A DNA stretch of 64,000 nucleotides. Source: CAIYOL01 sp964494805 (lineage in GTDB: Bacteria > Planctomycetota > Phycisphaerae > Sedimentisphaerales > Anaerobacaceae). Position numbers and translations under genes: made by a program. The first letter of the stretch is position 1. Every line of letters begins with the position of its first letter. The notes below the pieces were generated by a model. It made no database searches. It saw only the letters and a program-made list of their open reading frames with translations, and was not told the origin of the DNA. The stretch lies in NCBI GenBank assembly GCA_964494805.1, contig CAZBST010000001.1, positions 62,001 to 126,000 of the forward strand, read 5' to 3'. Of the stretch, positions 49,870 to 58,197 are shown piece by piece.

Positions 49870-50642
49870 CTTCCTTCTCGCAGCCGTTCGGCGTGAAAGT
49901 TGTCTAATTTCTCGATTGCCATTATTTTCTTCGCGGTGGTTTCGAAATCGTATTCCAGCCGGACAAAATTCACCTCGTTGTCTTCGACATATACGTAACT
50001 GGCACGGTTGTCCCCGTCTCTCGGTTGGCCGACCGAGCCGATATTTATAATTGCTTTTTCCTTGTCGATAATCGGATAGACATTGCCCAGCTCATCAGGC
50101 AGATAGAAATCTGGCTCGTCGAGAAACACGCCCGGCAGATGCGTATGCCCCACAAAGCAGATGTGCCTGACGCGCTCAAAAAGAACACGAACCTTTATCG
50201 GGTTGGTATAAACATCATCCGGAAAGATGTATTCGTTAATCGGTTTTCTGGGGCTTGCGTGGACGAAATCTATTGCTGCCGAGCTTGGTCCCACTTTTGT
50301 TTTGAGTGTTCGCCGCATCGGCAGCTCGCCCAAAAAGCTCCAGTGTTTGTTACGTTTGGCTGCCTCCTGCTCGTCTTCCAAACTAAAACGGGTCCAGAAG
50401 CTTGCCTGCTCAGCGCCGTAATTGAAGTTTGTTGGTTCGTAAAAGACCGCATAATCGTGGTTGCCCAGAACAGTCCATTTGGTCTTTTCGATAATCAAAT
50501 CCAGACATTCCCCAGGGTTTGGCCCGTAGCCGACCACATCACCCAGACAATAAATCGTCTCGATACCACGTTCTTTGATGTCAGTCAGAACCGTGGTCAG
50601 AGCTTCCAGGTTTGAATGTACATCGCTTATAACCGCAAACAT
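49866..50642 (-). CDS. Calcineurin-like metallophosphoesterase (YfcE/MJ0936 type)
   Basis: 258-residue phosphodiesterase-fold protein. Metal ligands are clear: ISDVHSNLEAL (DxH), CLGDVVGYGPNPGECLDLI (GD), VLGNHDYAV (GNHD), then FVHASPRKPINEY and CFVGHTHLPGVFL (GHTH). The substrate is unknown; relatives act on phosphodiesters or nucleotides. The ATG at 50642 has GGAG seven bases upstream, better than a TTG at 50654. First gene of the phosphoesterase-yidC-mnmE run. Confidence 0.88.
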   Translation of the reverse strand: MFAVISDVHSNLEALTTVLTDIKERGIETIYCLGDVVGYGPNPGECLDLIIEKTKWTVLGNHDYAVFYEPTNFNYGAEQASFWTRFSLEDEQEAAKRNKHWSFLGELPMRRTLKTKVGPSSAAIDFVHASPRKPINEYIFPDDVYTNPIKVRVLFERVRHICFVGHTHLPGVFLDEPDFYLPDELGNVYPIIDKEKAIINIGSVGQPRDGDNRASYVYVEDNEVNFVRLEYDFETTAKKIMAIEKLDNFHAERLREGR

Positions 50643-50751
50643 ACGCTGCTCCAATGAACAAATACAAATTCCATACTATGCAGAAAATGTCTATATAGCA
50701 AAAATGTCCCGGAAATACCAGAATATTTATCTGCCTTCACGGAATTGTGTC

Positions 50752-50792
50752 GATTACCAATCACCAGTTACCGTTTACCAGTTACCAAATGC
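50752..50792 (+). repeat. Low-complexity 'CCAGTTACC'-type repeat upstream of lptB
   Basis: Tandem degenerate units (ACCAGTTACC and variants) in the intergenic space, complementary in type to the repeat at 41050-41094. Confidence 0.6.
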
Positions 50793-50855
50793 TATTTATT
50801 TGCTTTGGACGACGGTATTGTTATAATACCGCTTATGATATACGAGGCGCAAAGG

Positions 50856-51632
50856 ATGACAGATGTCCCTGACAGAGATAAGACTCTTCTTGAAACTTGT
50901 GATTTGGTAAAAGAATACTCCGGCCGGGCTGTTGTCAACAAGATATCCATTGCCATCACCCGTCGCAGTATTGTAGGGCTTCTGGGCCGCAACGGTGCCG
51001 GCAAAACTACCACCTTCAGGATGATTATGGGTATGATTGTACCAAACAGCGGCACAGTGGTCTTTGAAGGTATGGATGTAACGAAACTGCCGATGTATAA
51101 ACGGGCTCGGCTCGGCATCGGTTATCTTTCGCAGGAGCCGAGCATCTTCCAGCGACTCAGCGTCCGCGACAACCTTTATGCAATCTTAGAAACTATGTCC
51201 ATCACCAGGGCTGAACGCGACCGCAGGGCTGATATGCTCATCGAGCATTTTGCGCTGGGCGAGGTCGCCCAAAGCCAGGGTAGATTCTTATCTGGCGGCG
51301 AACGCAGAAAACTTGAAATCGCCCGCGCTATGGTAACAGAACCTTCGCTTATCTTGCTGGATGAGCCGTTCAGCGGCGTTGACCCTATTGCCGTAGGAGA
51401 GCTGCAGCATGAACTCCGCCGACTCGTTGCTTCCGGAGTTAGCCTGCTTATTACCGACCATAATGTCGAAAGGACGCTTGAAGTGGTTGATAAGGCGTAC
51501 ATAATCGACCACGGCAAGGTAATCGGCGCCGGAACACCTGCAGAAATCGTCAAAAATGAAACCGTCAAAAAACACTACCTCGGCAACATATTCGAAGGTG
51601 ACGAGTTTGACGACAACAGTCATGAAGTGTAA
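50856..51632 (+). CDS. lptB: LPS export ABC transporter ATP-binding protein LptB
   Basis: 258-residue ABC ATPase powering lipopolysaccharide transport to the outer membrane. Walker A GLLGRNGAGKTTTFRMIMGM, Q-loop YLSQEPSIFQRLSVRDNLYA (a strong LptB signature), signature FLSGGERRKLEIARAM, Walker B LILLDEPFSGVDPIAV and switch ITDHNVERTLEVVD. The ATG at 50856 has GAGG nine bases upstream; a start at 50835 is possible. Its presence implies a Gram-negative outer membrane. lptA, lptC, lptF and lptG are not in the window. Followed by def after about 50 bases. Confidence 0.93.
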   Translation: MTDVPDRDKTLLETCDLVKEYSGRAVVNKISIAITRRSIVGLLGRNGAGKTTTFRMIMGMIVPNSGTVVFEGMDVTKLPMYKRARLGIGYLSQEPSIFQRLSVRDNLYAILETMSITRAERDRRADMLIEHFALGEVAQSQGRFLSGGERRKLEIARAMVTEPSLILLDEPFSGVDPIAVGELQHELRRLVASGVSLLITDHNVERTLEVVDKAYIIDHGKVIGAGTPAEIVKNETVKKHYLGNIFEGDEFDDNSHEV

Positions 51633-51680
51633 ATAGCAAGTTCTGAATAGCGAATCAAAGCACAAGCTGCTAAATGTGGG

Positions 51681-52199
51681 ATGCGAGAAATGGTAGATGT
51701 CCAGAAATGTCGGATAACGCATTACCCGGCTGATGTTTTGGCAGGGCGTGCCAGACCGGTTGAGAAAATCGACGACAATATCCGTCAGCTCATCCGAAAA
51801 ATGACGGACATTATGCTCGAAAATAAAGGCGTCGGCTTGGCAGCGCCGCAGGCCGGTGTGCCGTTGCGACTATTTATCATTTCCCTCAGTGGAACAAGAG
51901 AAAACGTCAAGGTTTATATAAACCCGGAAATTACCCCTTCTGGAGAGCTTGATGCAATAGAGGAAGGCTGCCTGTCGGTGCCGGGCGTCCATACAAAGAT
52001 TCGAAGATACAAAAAGTGCAGAGTTACCGCCACCGACCTCGATGGCAATGAATTTACCGAGGAGGCTGAAGGACTTTATGCAAGGGCTTTACAGCATGAG
52101 TTTGACCACATCGAGGGAACAACTATTGTCAATCGGATGGGCCAGGTAGCTAAAATCGCACATCGAAGACAACTTAAAAAACTTGAAAATCAAAAATGA
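51681..52199 (+). CDS. def: Peptide deformylase
   Basis: Removes the formyl group from new proteins. The 172-residue sequence has all three motifs: GVGLAAPQAGVPLRLF, EEGCLSVPGVHTKI (Cys metal ligand) and QHEFDHIEGTTIVNR (HExxH). Start ATGs at 51681 and 51690 are both possible. The stop overlaps fmt by four bases, the classical def-fmt arrangement. Confidence 0.96.
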   Translation: MREMVDVQKCRITHYPADVLAGRARPVEKIDDNIRQLIRKMTDIMLENKGVGLAAPQAGVPLRLFIISLSGTRENVKVYINPEITPSGELDAIEEGCLSVPGVHTKIRRYKKCRVTATDLDGNEFTEEAEGLYARALQHEFDHIEGTTIVNRMGQVAKIAHRRQLKKLENQK

Positions 52200-53149
52200 G
52201 GATAGTGTATCTCGGCGGCGGTGAATTCGGCATCCAGTGCCTGAGTGCTCTGGCACAATCAAGCCACAGCCTGGATTTCATTGTCACGCAGCCGCCTCGC
52301 CAGGCCGGCAGAGGCAGGAAACCAACGCCCACGCCGGTCGCCGACTGGGCAAAAGCTCATTCAGTCCCTTTCGTAGAAACAGAAAACGTCAACGCCCCGG
52401 AAATACTCCAAACGGTAGCCAGCTATATGCCGGACTTGATTGTGGTCGCCGCGTTCGGCCAAAAAATCGGCAATGAGCTGATAAAACTGCCCCCCAAAGG
52501 CACCATAAACGTCCACGCTTCCCTGCTGCCGAAATATCGCGGCGCAGCGCCGATAAACTGGGCGATAATCAACGGCGAAACAGAAACAGGCATCTGCATA
52601 ATTACCGTCGCAGAAAAAATGGACGCAGGCGAAATCCTCGGCCAAGTCGCGACAAACATAGCTCCTGATGAGACCGCAGGCCAATTACACGACAGATTGG
52701 CCTGTATGGCTGCGCCATTATTGCTGGAAACGCTTGACAAAATAGCAAATGGCACAGCAATTTACGCAAAGCAGGACCACTCAAAGGCAACACTTGCGCC
52801 GAAATTGAAAAAATCAGATGGCTTTTTGGATTTTGCTGAGCCGGCCGATGTTCTTCAAAGAAAAATTCGCGGTCTTTGGCCTTGGCCCGGTGCATCGGCT
52901 ATGTATATCCCACAAAAAACCGGAAAATCTCTGCGGGTAACCTTCACAATGGCACAGGTAGTCAAGACCTCAAATCCTGCTCACCTGCCCCTGGGAACAC
53001 TCGACGAGAATCTAAATGTCATTTGTGGCGAAGATGCCTTGAAGATTGTAAGAATCAAGCCGGATGGCTCCGCCCTTATGGACTTCAAGGATTTCGTCAA
53101 CGGCAGACAAACCCGCCCCGGTGATAGATTGATGGAAATAAAAAACTAA
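52196..53149 (+). CDS. fmt: Methionyl-tRNA formyltransferase
   Basis: 317-residue enzyme that formylates initiator tRNA. The folate-binding domain shows PDLIVVAAFGQKIGNELIKL and the catalytic region INVHASLLPKYRGAAPINWA (Asn, His) with ITVAEKMDAGEILGQ (Asp). The C-terminal OB-fold domain contains LQRKIRGLWPWPGASAMY. Standard length. Two bases before rsmB. Confidence 0.96.
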   Translation: MRIVYLGGGEFGIQCLSALAQSSHSLDFIVTQPPRQAGRGRKPTPTPVADWAKAHSVPFVETENVNAPEILQTVASYMPDLIVVAAFGQKIGNELIKLPPKGTINVHASLLPKYRGAAPINWAIINGETETGICIITVAEKMDAGEILGQVATNIAPDETAGQLHDRLACMAAPLLLETLDKIANGTAIYAKQDHSKATLAPKLKKSDGFLDFAEPADVLQRKIRGLWPWPGASAMYIPQKTGKSLRVTFTMAQVVKTSNPAHLPLGTLDENLNVICGEDALKIVRIKPDGSALMDFKDFVNGRQTRPGDRLMEIKN

Positions 53150-53150
53150 A

Positions 53151-54584
53151 ATGGCTGGCAGAAGAACCCTCAAGTCCGCCCGCACCATTGCAGCGAGTGT
53201 CTTAAACCAGTTTGACCCCAAACGCGACTATGCTGGCCAAATCCTCGATAAGCTCCTGCCGAAAACAAACGAAAAGCAGCGAGCTACCGACCTTGTCCTT
53301 GGCAGCATAAGAAACCATTATGCCATCGATATAGTGATAGCTAAGCTGGCTGATTGCCCCCTCAAAAGGATACCAGTTAAATTGCTCAATATCATTCGCC
53401 TTGGGACTTACGAGCTTATCTACAATCCTCAAACTCCCAACTATTCAATCGTTAATGAAGCGGTCGAAAATGCCAAGGCCGTTGCAGGCAAAAAGCAGAC
53501 CGCTTTTGTTAATGCTGTCCTGCGCCAAATTACAAAACATATACAAAATCGCCAAATCTTGCTTTCTTGGGCCGGCACGCAAAGAACCTTACCGCAAACG
53601 CCCTCGACCGCCTGTGAGTTTGACATCGATATTTTGCCAAATCCGAAAGATTCGCTGGCGGATTTCCTTAGCGTCGCTTTCTCGCTGCCGAAATGGCTTA
53701 TAAGCAATTGGCTTGACAAATATGGTGCACAATTTACTCGACAAATCTGCTTTGCAAGCAATCGCAGGCCAAGCATTTATATAAGACCCAATACCCTGAA
53801 AACAACAGTTCAAAAATTAGCCGAAAAGCTTCGTCAAGCAGATATCGACCTCGAAATAGCCTCATCTGTTATTCCTGCGCAAGCAGGAATCCAGAAAAGC
53901 AACGTTGCTGATGACTCAATGATAAGACTCAAAAGCCCGCGAGTGGTAACAGAGCTGCCCGGCTTTGCAGAAGGTTTATTTAGCGTTCAGGACATCACTG
54001 CCGCCCAGCCGCTGCGGCTTCTTCAGCCGAAGCCTCAATGGACAATCCTTGATCTCTGCGCCGCCCCGGGCACAAAGACAACACAATTGGCTGAGCTTAC
54101 CGGTGACAAAGCAAAGATTATCGCAACCGATATTGACGGCCAGCGGCTGAAAAAAGTCAGGGAGAGTATCACCCGCCTCGGAATAAAAAGTGTAACTATT
54201 ACTGAATATGAAAAGCTTTTCAAAAATTCTAAATTCTCTATTCTAAATTCTCAGTTCGATGTAGTCTTACTGGATGTGCCGTGCTCGAATACCGGCGTAT
54301 TGGCGAAAAGACCTGAAGTTCGATTGCGAATACGACCGCAGACAATTGAAAAGTTGACAAAAATACAAGGCGGGCTTCTCGAATACGCCGCTTCGGCGAT
54401 AAAACCGAAAGGGCAAATCTGCTACAGCACCTGCAGCATTCAACGATGCGAAAACAATGATGTCGTAGATACTTTTGTAAAACAGCACCCCGACTTTTTA
54501 CTTGAAAAAGAAAATTTATTGCTGCCTTCTGCTGACGCCTGCGATTTCGACGGTGGTTACGTTGCAATAATTGTCAAAAAATAA
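53151..54584 (+). CDS. rsmB: 16S rRNA (cytosine-967-C5) methyltransferase RsmB
   Basis: 477-residue SAM-dependent enzyme. N-terminal NusB-like domain (ASVLNQFDPKRDYAGQILDK, then VPVKLLNIIRLGTYELIYN-like sequence, here IPVKLLNIIRLGTYELIYN). The catalytic half has the SAM site LDLCAAPGTKTTQLAEL and the two Cys motifs DVPCSNTGVLAKRPEVRLR and YSTCSIQRCENNDVV. Two segments look foreign and repeat-derived: VIPAQAGIQ near residue 245 and KFSILNSQF near 362. Both keep the frame. Last gene of the lptB-def-fmt-rsmB run. Confidence 0.93.
   Translation: MAGRRTLKSARTIAASVLNQFDPKRDYAGQILDKLLPKTNEKQRATDLVLGSIRNHYAIDIVIAKLADCPLKRIPVKLLNIIRLGTYELIYNPQTPNYSIVNEAVENAKAVAGKKQTAFVNAVLRQITKHIQNRQILLSWAGTQRTLPQTPSTACEFDIDILPNPKDSLADFLSVAFSLPKWLISNWLDKYGAQFTRQICFASNRRPSIYIRPNTLKTTVQKLAEKLRQADIDLEIASSVIPAQAGIQKSNVADDSMIRLKSPRVVTELPGFAEGLFSVQDITAAQPLRLLQPKPQWTILDLCAAPGTKTTQLAELTGDKAKIIATDIDGQRLKKVRESITRLGIKSVTITEYEKLFKNSKFSILNSQFDVVLLDVPCSNTGVLAKRPEVRLRIRPQTIEKLTKIQGGLLEYAASAIKPKGQICYSTCSIQRCENNDVVDTFVKQHPDFLLEKENLLLPSADACDFDGGYVAIIVKK
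53877..53897. repeat. Palindromic repeat inside rsmB (ATTCCTGC-GCAA-GCAGGAAT)
   Basis: A perfect 8-base-pair hairpin with GCAA loop, translated as IPAQAGIQ. This sequence type is a widespread dispersed palindrome in many bacterial genomes. It sits in a variable region between the N-terminal and catalytic domains of RsmB. Confidence 0.7.
54224..54256. repeat. AATTCT-type low-complexity repeat inside rsmB
   Basis: Three imperfect copies of TAAATTCT/AATTCTC, translated KNSKFSILNSQF. The same family, in the other orientation, lies at 32209-32240 at the end of the GNAT gene. Confidence 0.6.
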
Positions 54585-54847
54585 AAATTGACATTGGCAC
54601 TCTCTGTTTCGGGCAGATTATCGGCCAACTGCAATCCACAGCTTTTCCACAAAACCGACTTACGATGTGCAAAACTTGTTAAAAACATTTTTTTTTCGTG
54701 CGTAACATCAATACTGATAATAATCTTTATCAAGTGGAAAAGAAATTCTTGAAAATGGGGTTGATTTGTTTTCTCGCCGTCCAAATAATAACGATTAATG
54801 GATTTGGTTACAGCTGAAGAGCAGATATCCTTGATGAGGAGAATATT
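54585..54847. promoter_or_regulatory. dnaA upstream region with possible DnaA boxes
   Basis: 263 AT-rich bases. Near-consensus DnaA boxes: TTTTCCACA at 54643-54651, CAATCCACA at 54632-54640 and, on the minus strand, TTTTCCACT (54733-54741). A T-run (about 54689-54698) adds easily melted DNA. It could be the origin or only the autoregulated dnaA promoter; dnaN and gidA, the usual origin neighbours, are not here. Confidence 0.35.
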
Positions 54848-56257
54848 ATGCAAAGCACAATCATGGATGGAACCAGTGCTGTTAATGAGGCTCTTGCCGA
54901 GAGGGTGGGACCGCAAAAGTTTAGTATCTGGTTTAAGAATTCGACAAAACTGACACTGACCGATAGATATTTGAAAATAGGTGTCCCCAACCTTTTCATA
55001 GCAAGCTGGATTGAAAATCATTTTTCAAACGAAATCAGCCAGGCAGTTCGGGCGGTCACTGGGGCCGAGCGAGAGATTACTTTTGTCATCGACCCTGAGC
55101 TTTCAGGCCGCCAGAGGCGCACGCAGCTTGATTCGCAGGCACAATTAGTGGGGAAGACTCAGAATCGAACCCGCAGTAGGAGGATCGGAGCACAACCGCG
55201 CTCGGGGCTCCGGCTGAAATTAACTCTGGACACATTTGTTGTCGGCTCGTCTAACGAGCTGGCCTATAACGCCGTAAAAGCGGTCATCAGGGAACAACAA
55301 AGTCCTTTCAATCCGCTGTTTATTCACGGAGGATACGGGGTCGGGAAAACCCATCTGCTGCAAGGGATATGTAACGCGGTGGGGAAAGAACGACCCCAGA
55401 CTAATTGGCTTTATCTTTCAGCGGAAGAATTTGCCAATCAGTTTGTGCTGGCCTTGAAGATAAAAAAGCTGGAGGCTTTTAGGTCCCGAATGCGACAAAC
55501 GGATTTGTTGGCTATCGACGACATTCACTTCTTGGCCAGCAAGCCTTCAACTCAGGAGGAATTCCTACATACATTCAATACCATTGATTTGGCCGGAAAA
55601 CAGGTCGTACTTGCTTCCGACGCACATCCCAAAATGATTGGACAGCTCTCAGAAAAATTAGTCAGCAGATTCGTCTCAGGGATGGTCGTTAAGATTGATA
55701 CGCCCGATTTCAGGACTCGATGCCAAATCTGCAAACAATACGCACAAACGATGCGAAAACACGTCTCAGAGAGCGTAATAGAATACATCGCCGAAAATCT
55801 GAGGACCAACGTAAGGGAGCTCGAAGGTGCTTTGCTGAAATTAATCGCTTATGGGGAGTTGCAAAATCAAAAAATCAACTTGTGTATGGCCAAAGAGATC
55901 CTCGCTGAGCACCTGGAAAGATGTGACCCGATTGTCCATATGTCGGATATCGAATCTGCCGTTGCGACCTATTTTGGAATTACGCCGGCTAACATACACT
56001 CGTCCAAAAAGGACCGGACCATATCGTTGGCCCGTCATTTCAGTATGTATTTAGCCAGAAAGCATACGCGGATGTCGTCGTCAGAGATAGGGCGGTGTAT
56101 GGGTAATAAAAATCACGCCACTGTGCTTTTGGCCTGTAAAAACATCGAGGAGCAAATCAGGCAAAATGCGGAATTGCACTGGAATAGTCCCGCCGGAAAT
56201 AAAGTCTCGAAAGCCAGAACCGTCCTCGCCCGCCTTGAAGAGGGCATCTCGGGCTGA
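54848..56257 (+). CDS. dnaA: Chromosomal replication initiator protein DnaA
   Basis: 469-residue AAA+ initiator. Domain I (1-80) contains FSIWFKNSTKLTLTDRYLKI; a variable linker follows; the AAA+ domain has Walker A GGYGVGKTH (161-169), Walker B LLAIDDIHFLA, and sensor sequences ELEGALLKLIAY. Domain IV with RTISLARHFSMYLARKHTR then GNKNHATVLLACKNIE (419-434) is the DNA-binding helix-turn-helix; the usual GGRDHTTV reads GNKNHATV. GAGGAG lies six bases before the ATG. Standard length. Not followed by dnaN. Confidence 0.95.
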   Translation: MQSTIMDGTSAVNEALAERVGPQKFSIWFKNSTKLTLTDRYLKIGVPNLFIASWIENHFSNEISQAVRAVTGAEREITFVIDPELSGRQRRTQLDSQAQLVGKTQNRTRSRRIGAQPRSGLRLKLTLDTFVVGSSNELAYNAVKAVIREQQSPFNPLFIHGGYGVGKTHLLQGICNAVGKERPQTNWLYLSAEEFANQFVLALKIKKLEAFRSRMRQTDLLAIDDIHFLASKPSTQEEFLHTFNTIDLAGKQVVLASDAHPKMIGQLSEKLVSRFVSGMVVKIDTPDFRTRCQICKQYAQTMRKHVSESVIEYIAENLRTNVRELEGALLKLIAYGELQNQKINLCMAKEILAEHLERCDPIVHMSDIESAVATYFGITPANIHSSKKDRTISLARHFSMYLARKHTRMSSSEIGRCMGNKNHATVLLACKNIEEQIRQNAELHWNSPAGNKVSKARTVLARLEEGISG

Positions 56258-56471
56258 CCGGATGCTGATTTATTTGGTCAAAAAACCATAAAAAACGACG
56301 GCAGCGCCAATACCCCCCGGCACTGCCGTTTCAGCACGTCAAGCAAGGAAGGAAACTCATTTCGTCCATTTTTATTTACGCTGTTGCTGCAGAATGGTTC
56401 CATAAATTTCCGCAAAATCACCAGAGCCTTTAATTGAAGGTTAACTGTTCTGCACGTCGAAAGATTGTAAA

Positions 56472-56520
56472 AGCCGGCGGCAGCACCGTTCCTCTCGGTG
56501 CTGCCGCCATAATATTTTTT
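56472..56520 (+). terminator. Strong hairpin with T-run downstream of dnaA
   Basis: Arms GCGGCAGCACCG and CGGTGCTGCCGC (12 perfect pairs, 7-base loop TTCCTCT) followed by ATAATATTTTTT. It could end the dnaA transcript, although a ribosome-binding site and small frame follow immediately. Confidence 0.65.
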
Positions 56521-56533
56521 AGGAGGAGAAAAA

Positions 56534-56587
56534 ATGATTTCTTTTATTTATTGTTACCTACGCCGCTGTCATAAAATAGTTCGGTAA
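56534..56587 (+). CDS. Possible 17-aa small peptide with strong ribosome-binding site
   Basis: AGGAGGAG at 56521-56528 is followed at good spacing by ATG 56534 and a short frame MISFIYCYLRRCHKIVR ending with TAA at 56587. The ribosome-binding site is among the strongest in the window. The paralogous unit 1 has a weaker purine run and no ATG at the same place, which argues that the RNA sequence and not the peptide is conserved. Confidence 0.3.
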   Translation: MISFIYCYLRRCHKIVR

Positions 56588-56624
56588 ATTCCCGGAAAAT
56601 TGCCAAAAATTCTCAATAGAGTTT

Positions 56625-57563
56625 CTACTTACCGCCAAGGCTCTCTGCTTTCAGGCCGAAATGTTCCGGATAGCGATATTTGATCAAATATAGTGCTGTC
56701 AGTGCCTGTATCGTGGCGTGCTGGTCACTTGGCGGAGCGGCAAAACCAAATATCGGCCTTCTGCCGGAGGTAAAACAAAACCACCTGTCGTTCCATCCCC
56801 CGTCAGGCAGTTGATTGGCAATTATCCTCTCAACCCATCGAACGCGGATTTTTTCTGGATAGCCAGCCCTTAAGACAAAAGCAACTTTCTGAATATAAAT
56901 ATCCACTACCGCCATATCGAAAACAAGTTCGCTGCTCAGCCGCCCGCAGAGATGCTCAATAAGTTCATCCAGTTTTTCATCTGTCTTTCTGCTTCTTTTT
57001 TTTAATGTAACTAAAGCATTAAGCTGGTGTGTAAGTTGCCGCCGTCGCCATCGCTGTGGGTCGAATAAGTGCATTTCCTCAGGGGTTATCTTTACCTCCT
57101 CCGTTGCTATCGCATATAAAACCCACTTGTTGTCTATGCCCTCTTTCTCAATTGTTCGATTCAATTCCGCCTCATTCACGGGCCAGTTTGGGTCTATCAG
57201 CCGCTTCCAACATTCAGGCCGGGCTTTCGTCGCCATAAAATTCCTGATAATCTCTTTGAATAGCGGATTGGCTCTCACTTCATCGCATTCTTTAAGCATT
57301 TTCAGCAGCGCAGTATTTTTCCTTTCTAAAATATCCATTCTGTGAGTCTTGACCCACCGCTCGGATAATTCTACTGCCGTATCTACTCGCTTGGCAAAAG
57401 CTGCGTCACTAACAGTAGAAACATTGTTATAAAGCAGCGCTCCCGCACCGGAGATAATTATTAAAACAGCCAAAGCAAGACCGGCTATTGCCGCCCTGCG
57501 CAAAATCGGCCACTTTGTTTTCGAGCCGCTTTGACTATTGGACGATTTGTGTTCTTCTGTCAT
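56625..57563 (-). CDS. Membrane-anchored protein with terpenoid-cyclase-like helices, function unknown
   Basis: 312-residue protein. A charged N-terminus (MTEEHKSSNSQSGSKTKW) leads to one membrane helix (AAIAGLALAVLIIISGAGAL) and a large helical soluble part. Near the end LPDGGWNDRWFCFTSGRRP and DQHATIQALTALYLIKYRYP resemble the (alpha/alpha) barrel repeats of prenyltransferase/squalene-cyclase-type proteins, with the QxPDGGW-like motif. The ATG at 57563 overlaps the upstream stop (ATGA); an earlier start at 57692 lies inside that gene. Paired with the small membrane protein upstream. Confidence 0.65.
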   Translation of the reverse strand: MTEEHKSSNSQSGSKTKWPILRRAAIAGLALAVLIIISGAGALLYNNVSTVSDAAFAKRVDTAVELSERWVKTHRMDILERKNTALLKMLKECDEVRANPLFKEIIRNFMATKARPECWKRLIDPNWPVNEAELNRTIEKEGIDNKWVLYAIATEEVKITPEEMHLFDPQRWRRRQLTHQLNALVTLKKRSRKTDEKLDELIEHLCGRLSSELVFDMAVVDIYIQKVAFVLRAGYPEKIRVRWVERIIANQLPDGGWNDRWFCFTSGRRPIFGFAAPPSDQHATIQALTALYLIKYRYPEHFGLKAESLGGK

Positions 57564-58060
57564 TTTGGCTGCTTCTGTCCCCGGCGCCTTTCTTCGGTCG
57601 GGCCGAAACATATAAACGAAATAAGGATTAAAAAGGCGCCCGCTGAAAAAAGAATTATCCGCTTGGATGGTTCGCTGCATCGGATAATCCACTCAGGCAT
57701 TTCTGCTCCGGATTGTTGCCGCTCCAAATCTTTTGCCAAAACTTTGCGGGCGGCGTCCAGCTGCTCGGCTGTTACTTTAGGATAAACGGTGTTTGCATCG
57801 ACAGGTTCCGTGCCGAGGGTGGCAGGAGCAATGCGTTCGAGAAGACCGGGATTTTCTTCCAACTGCTTCAGCAACACATCGTAGTCGGCATTAAGGGATT
57901 CCAGTTTGTTTAAGGTTTCTTCTGCTGACCTTAGAAGTTGCTTGTTTTGATAGTACCTAAGCAAATCGTCATAGAGAGTGGCCGCCGTCAGCGCCGCTGT
58001 GCCTATGCTGAAAAAGACAACAAACAAAATCATTCGCAGGATATTTTGCATCTGCAACAT
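57560..58060 (-). CDS. Small membrane protein with two helices, function unknown
   Basis: 166-residue protein with an N-terminal helix or signal anchor (ILRMILFVVFFSIGTAALTA), a central coiled-coil-like stretch (EETLNKLESLNADYDVLLKQ), and a second helix near the end (RIILFSAGAFLILISFICFG) followed by a basic tail. Unknown family. It overlaps the next gene by four bases and probably works with it at the membrane. Starts at 58060 and 58051 are both possible. Confidence 0.6.
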   Translation of the reverse strand: MLQMQNILRMILFVVFFSIGTAALTAATLYDDLLRYYQNKQLLRSAEETLNKLESLNADYDVLLKQLEENPGLLERIAPATLGTEPVDANTVYPKVTAEQLDAARKVLAKDLERQQSGAEMPEWIIRCSEPSKRIILFSAGAFLILISFICFGPTEERRRGQKQPK

Positions 58061-58197
58061 CAAAAATCCGCTGACAGTTTTTTAGTTTTCGATATCAACC
58101 ACGAATGAGCACAAATTAGAAAGTATTTAGCCACCGGTTTTAACGGGGGTTGTCTCGCAACCGCAACCGTTTAACGCAACACGCATATTTCCAATCT

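Larger units (their letters stand above)
56258..56624. other. Intergenic region after dnaA with two paralogous hairpin units
   Basis: 367 bases without a long gene. Unit 1 (56296-56432): hairpin ACGGCAG/CTGCCGT, AAGGAAGGAAA, then a segment containing GGTTCCATAAATTTCCGCAA. Unit 2 (56470-56613): hairpin GCGGCAGCACCG/CGGTGCTGCCGC followed by AATATTTTTT, AGGAGGAG, then a segment containing AGTTCGGTAAATTCCCGGAA. The units align over their full length. Confidence 0.5.

Noticed and set aside
56625..57692. Longer form of the terpenoid-cyclase-like protein
   Set aside because: The extra 43 residues read the upstream gene in another frame; the ATGA junction at 57560-57563 marks the start.
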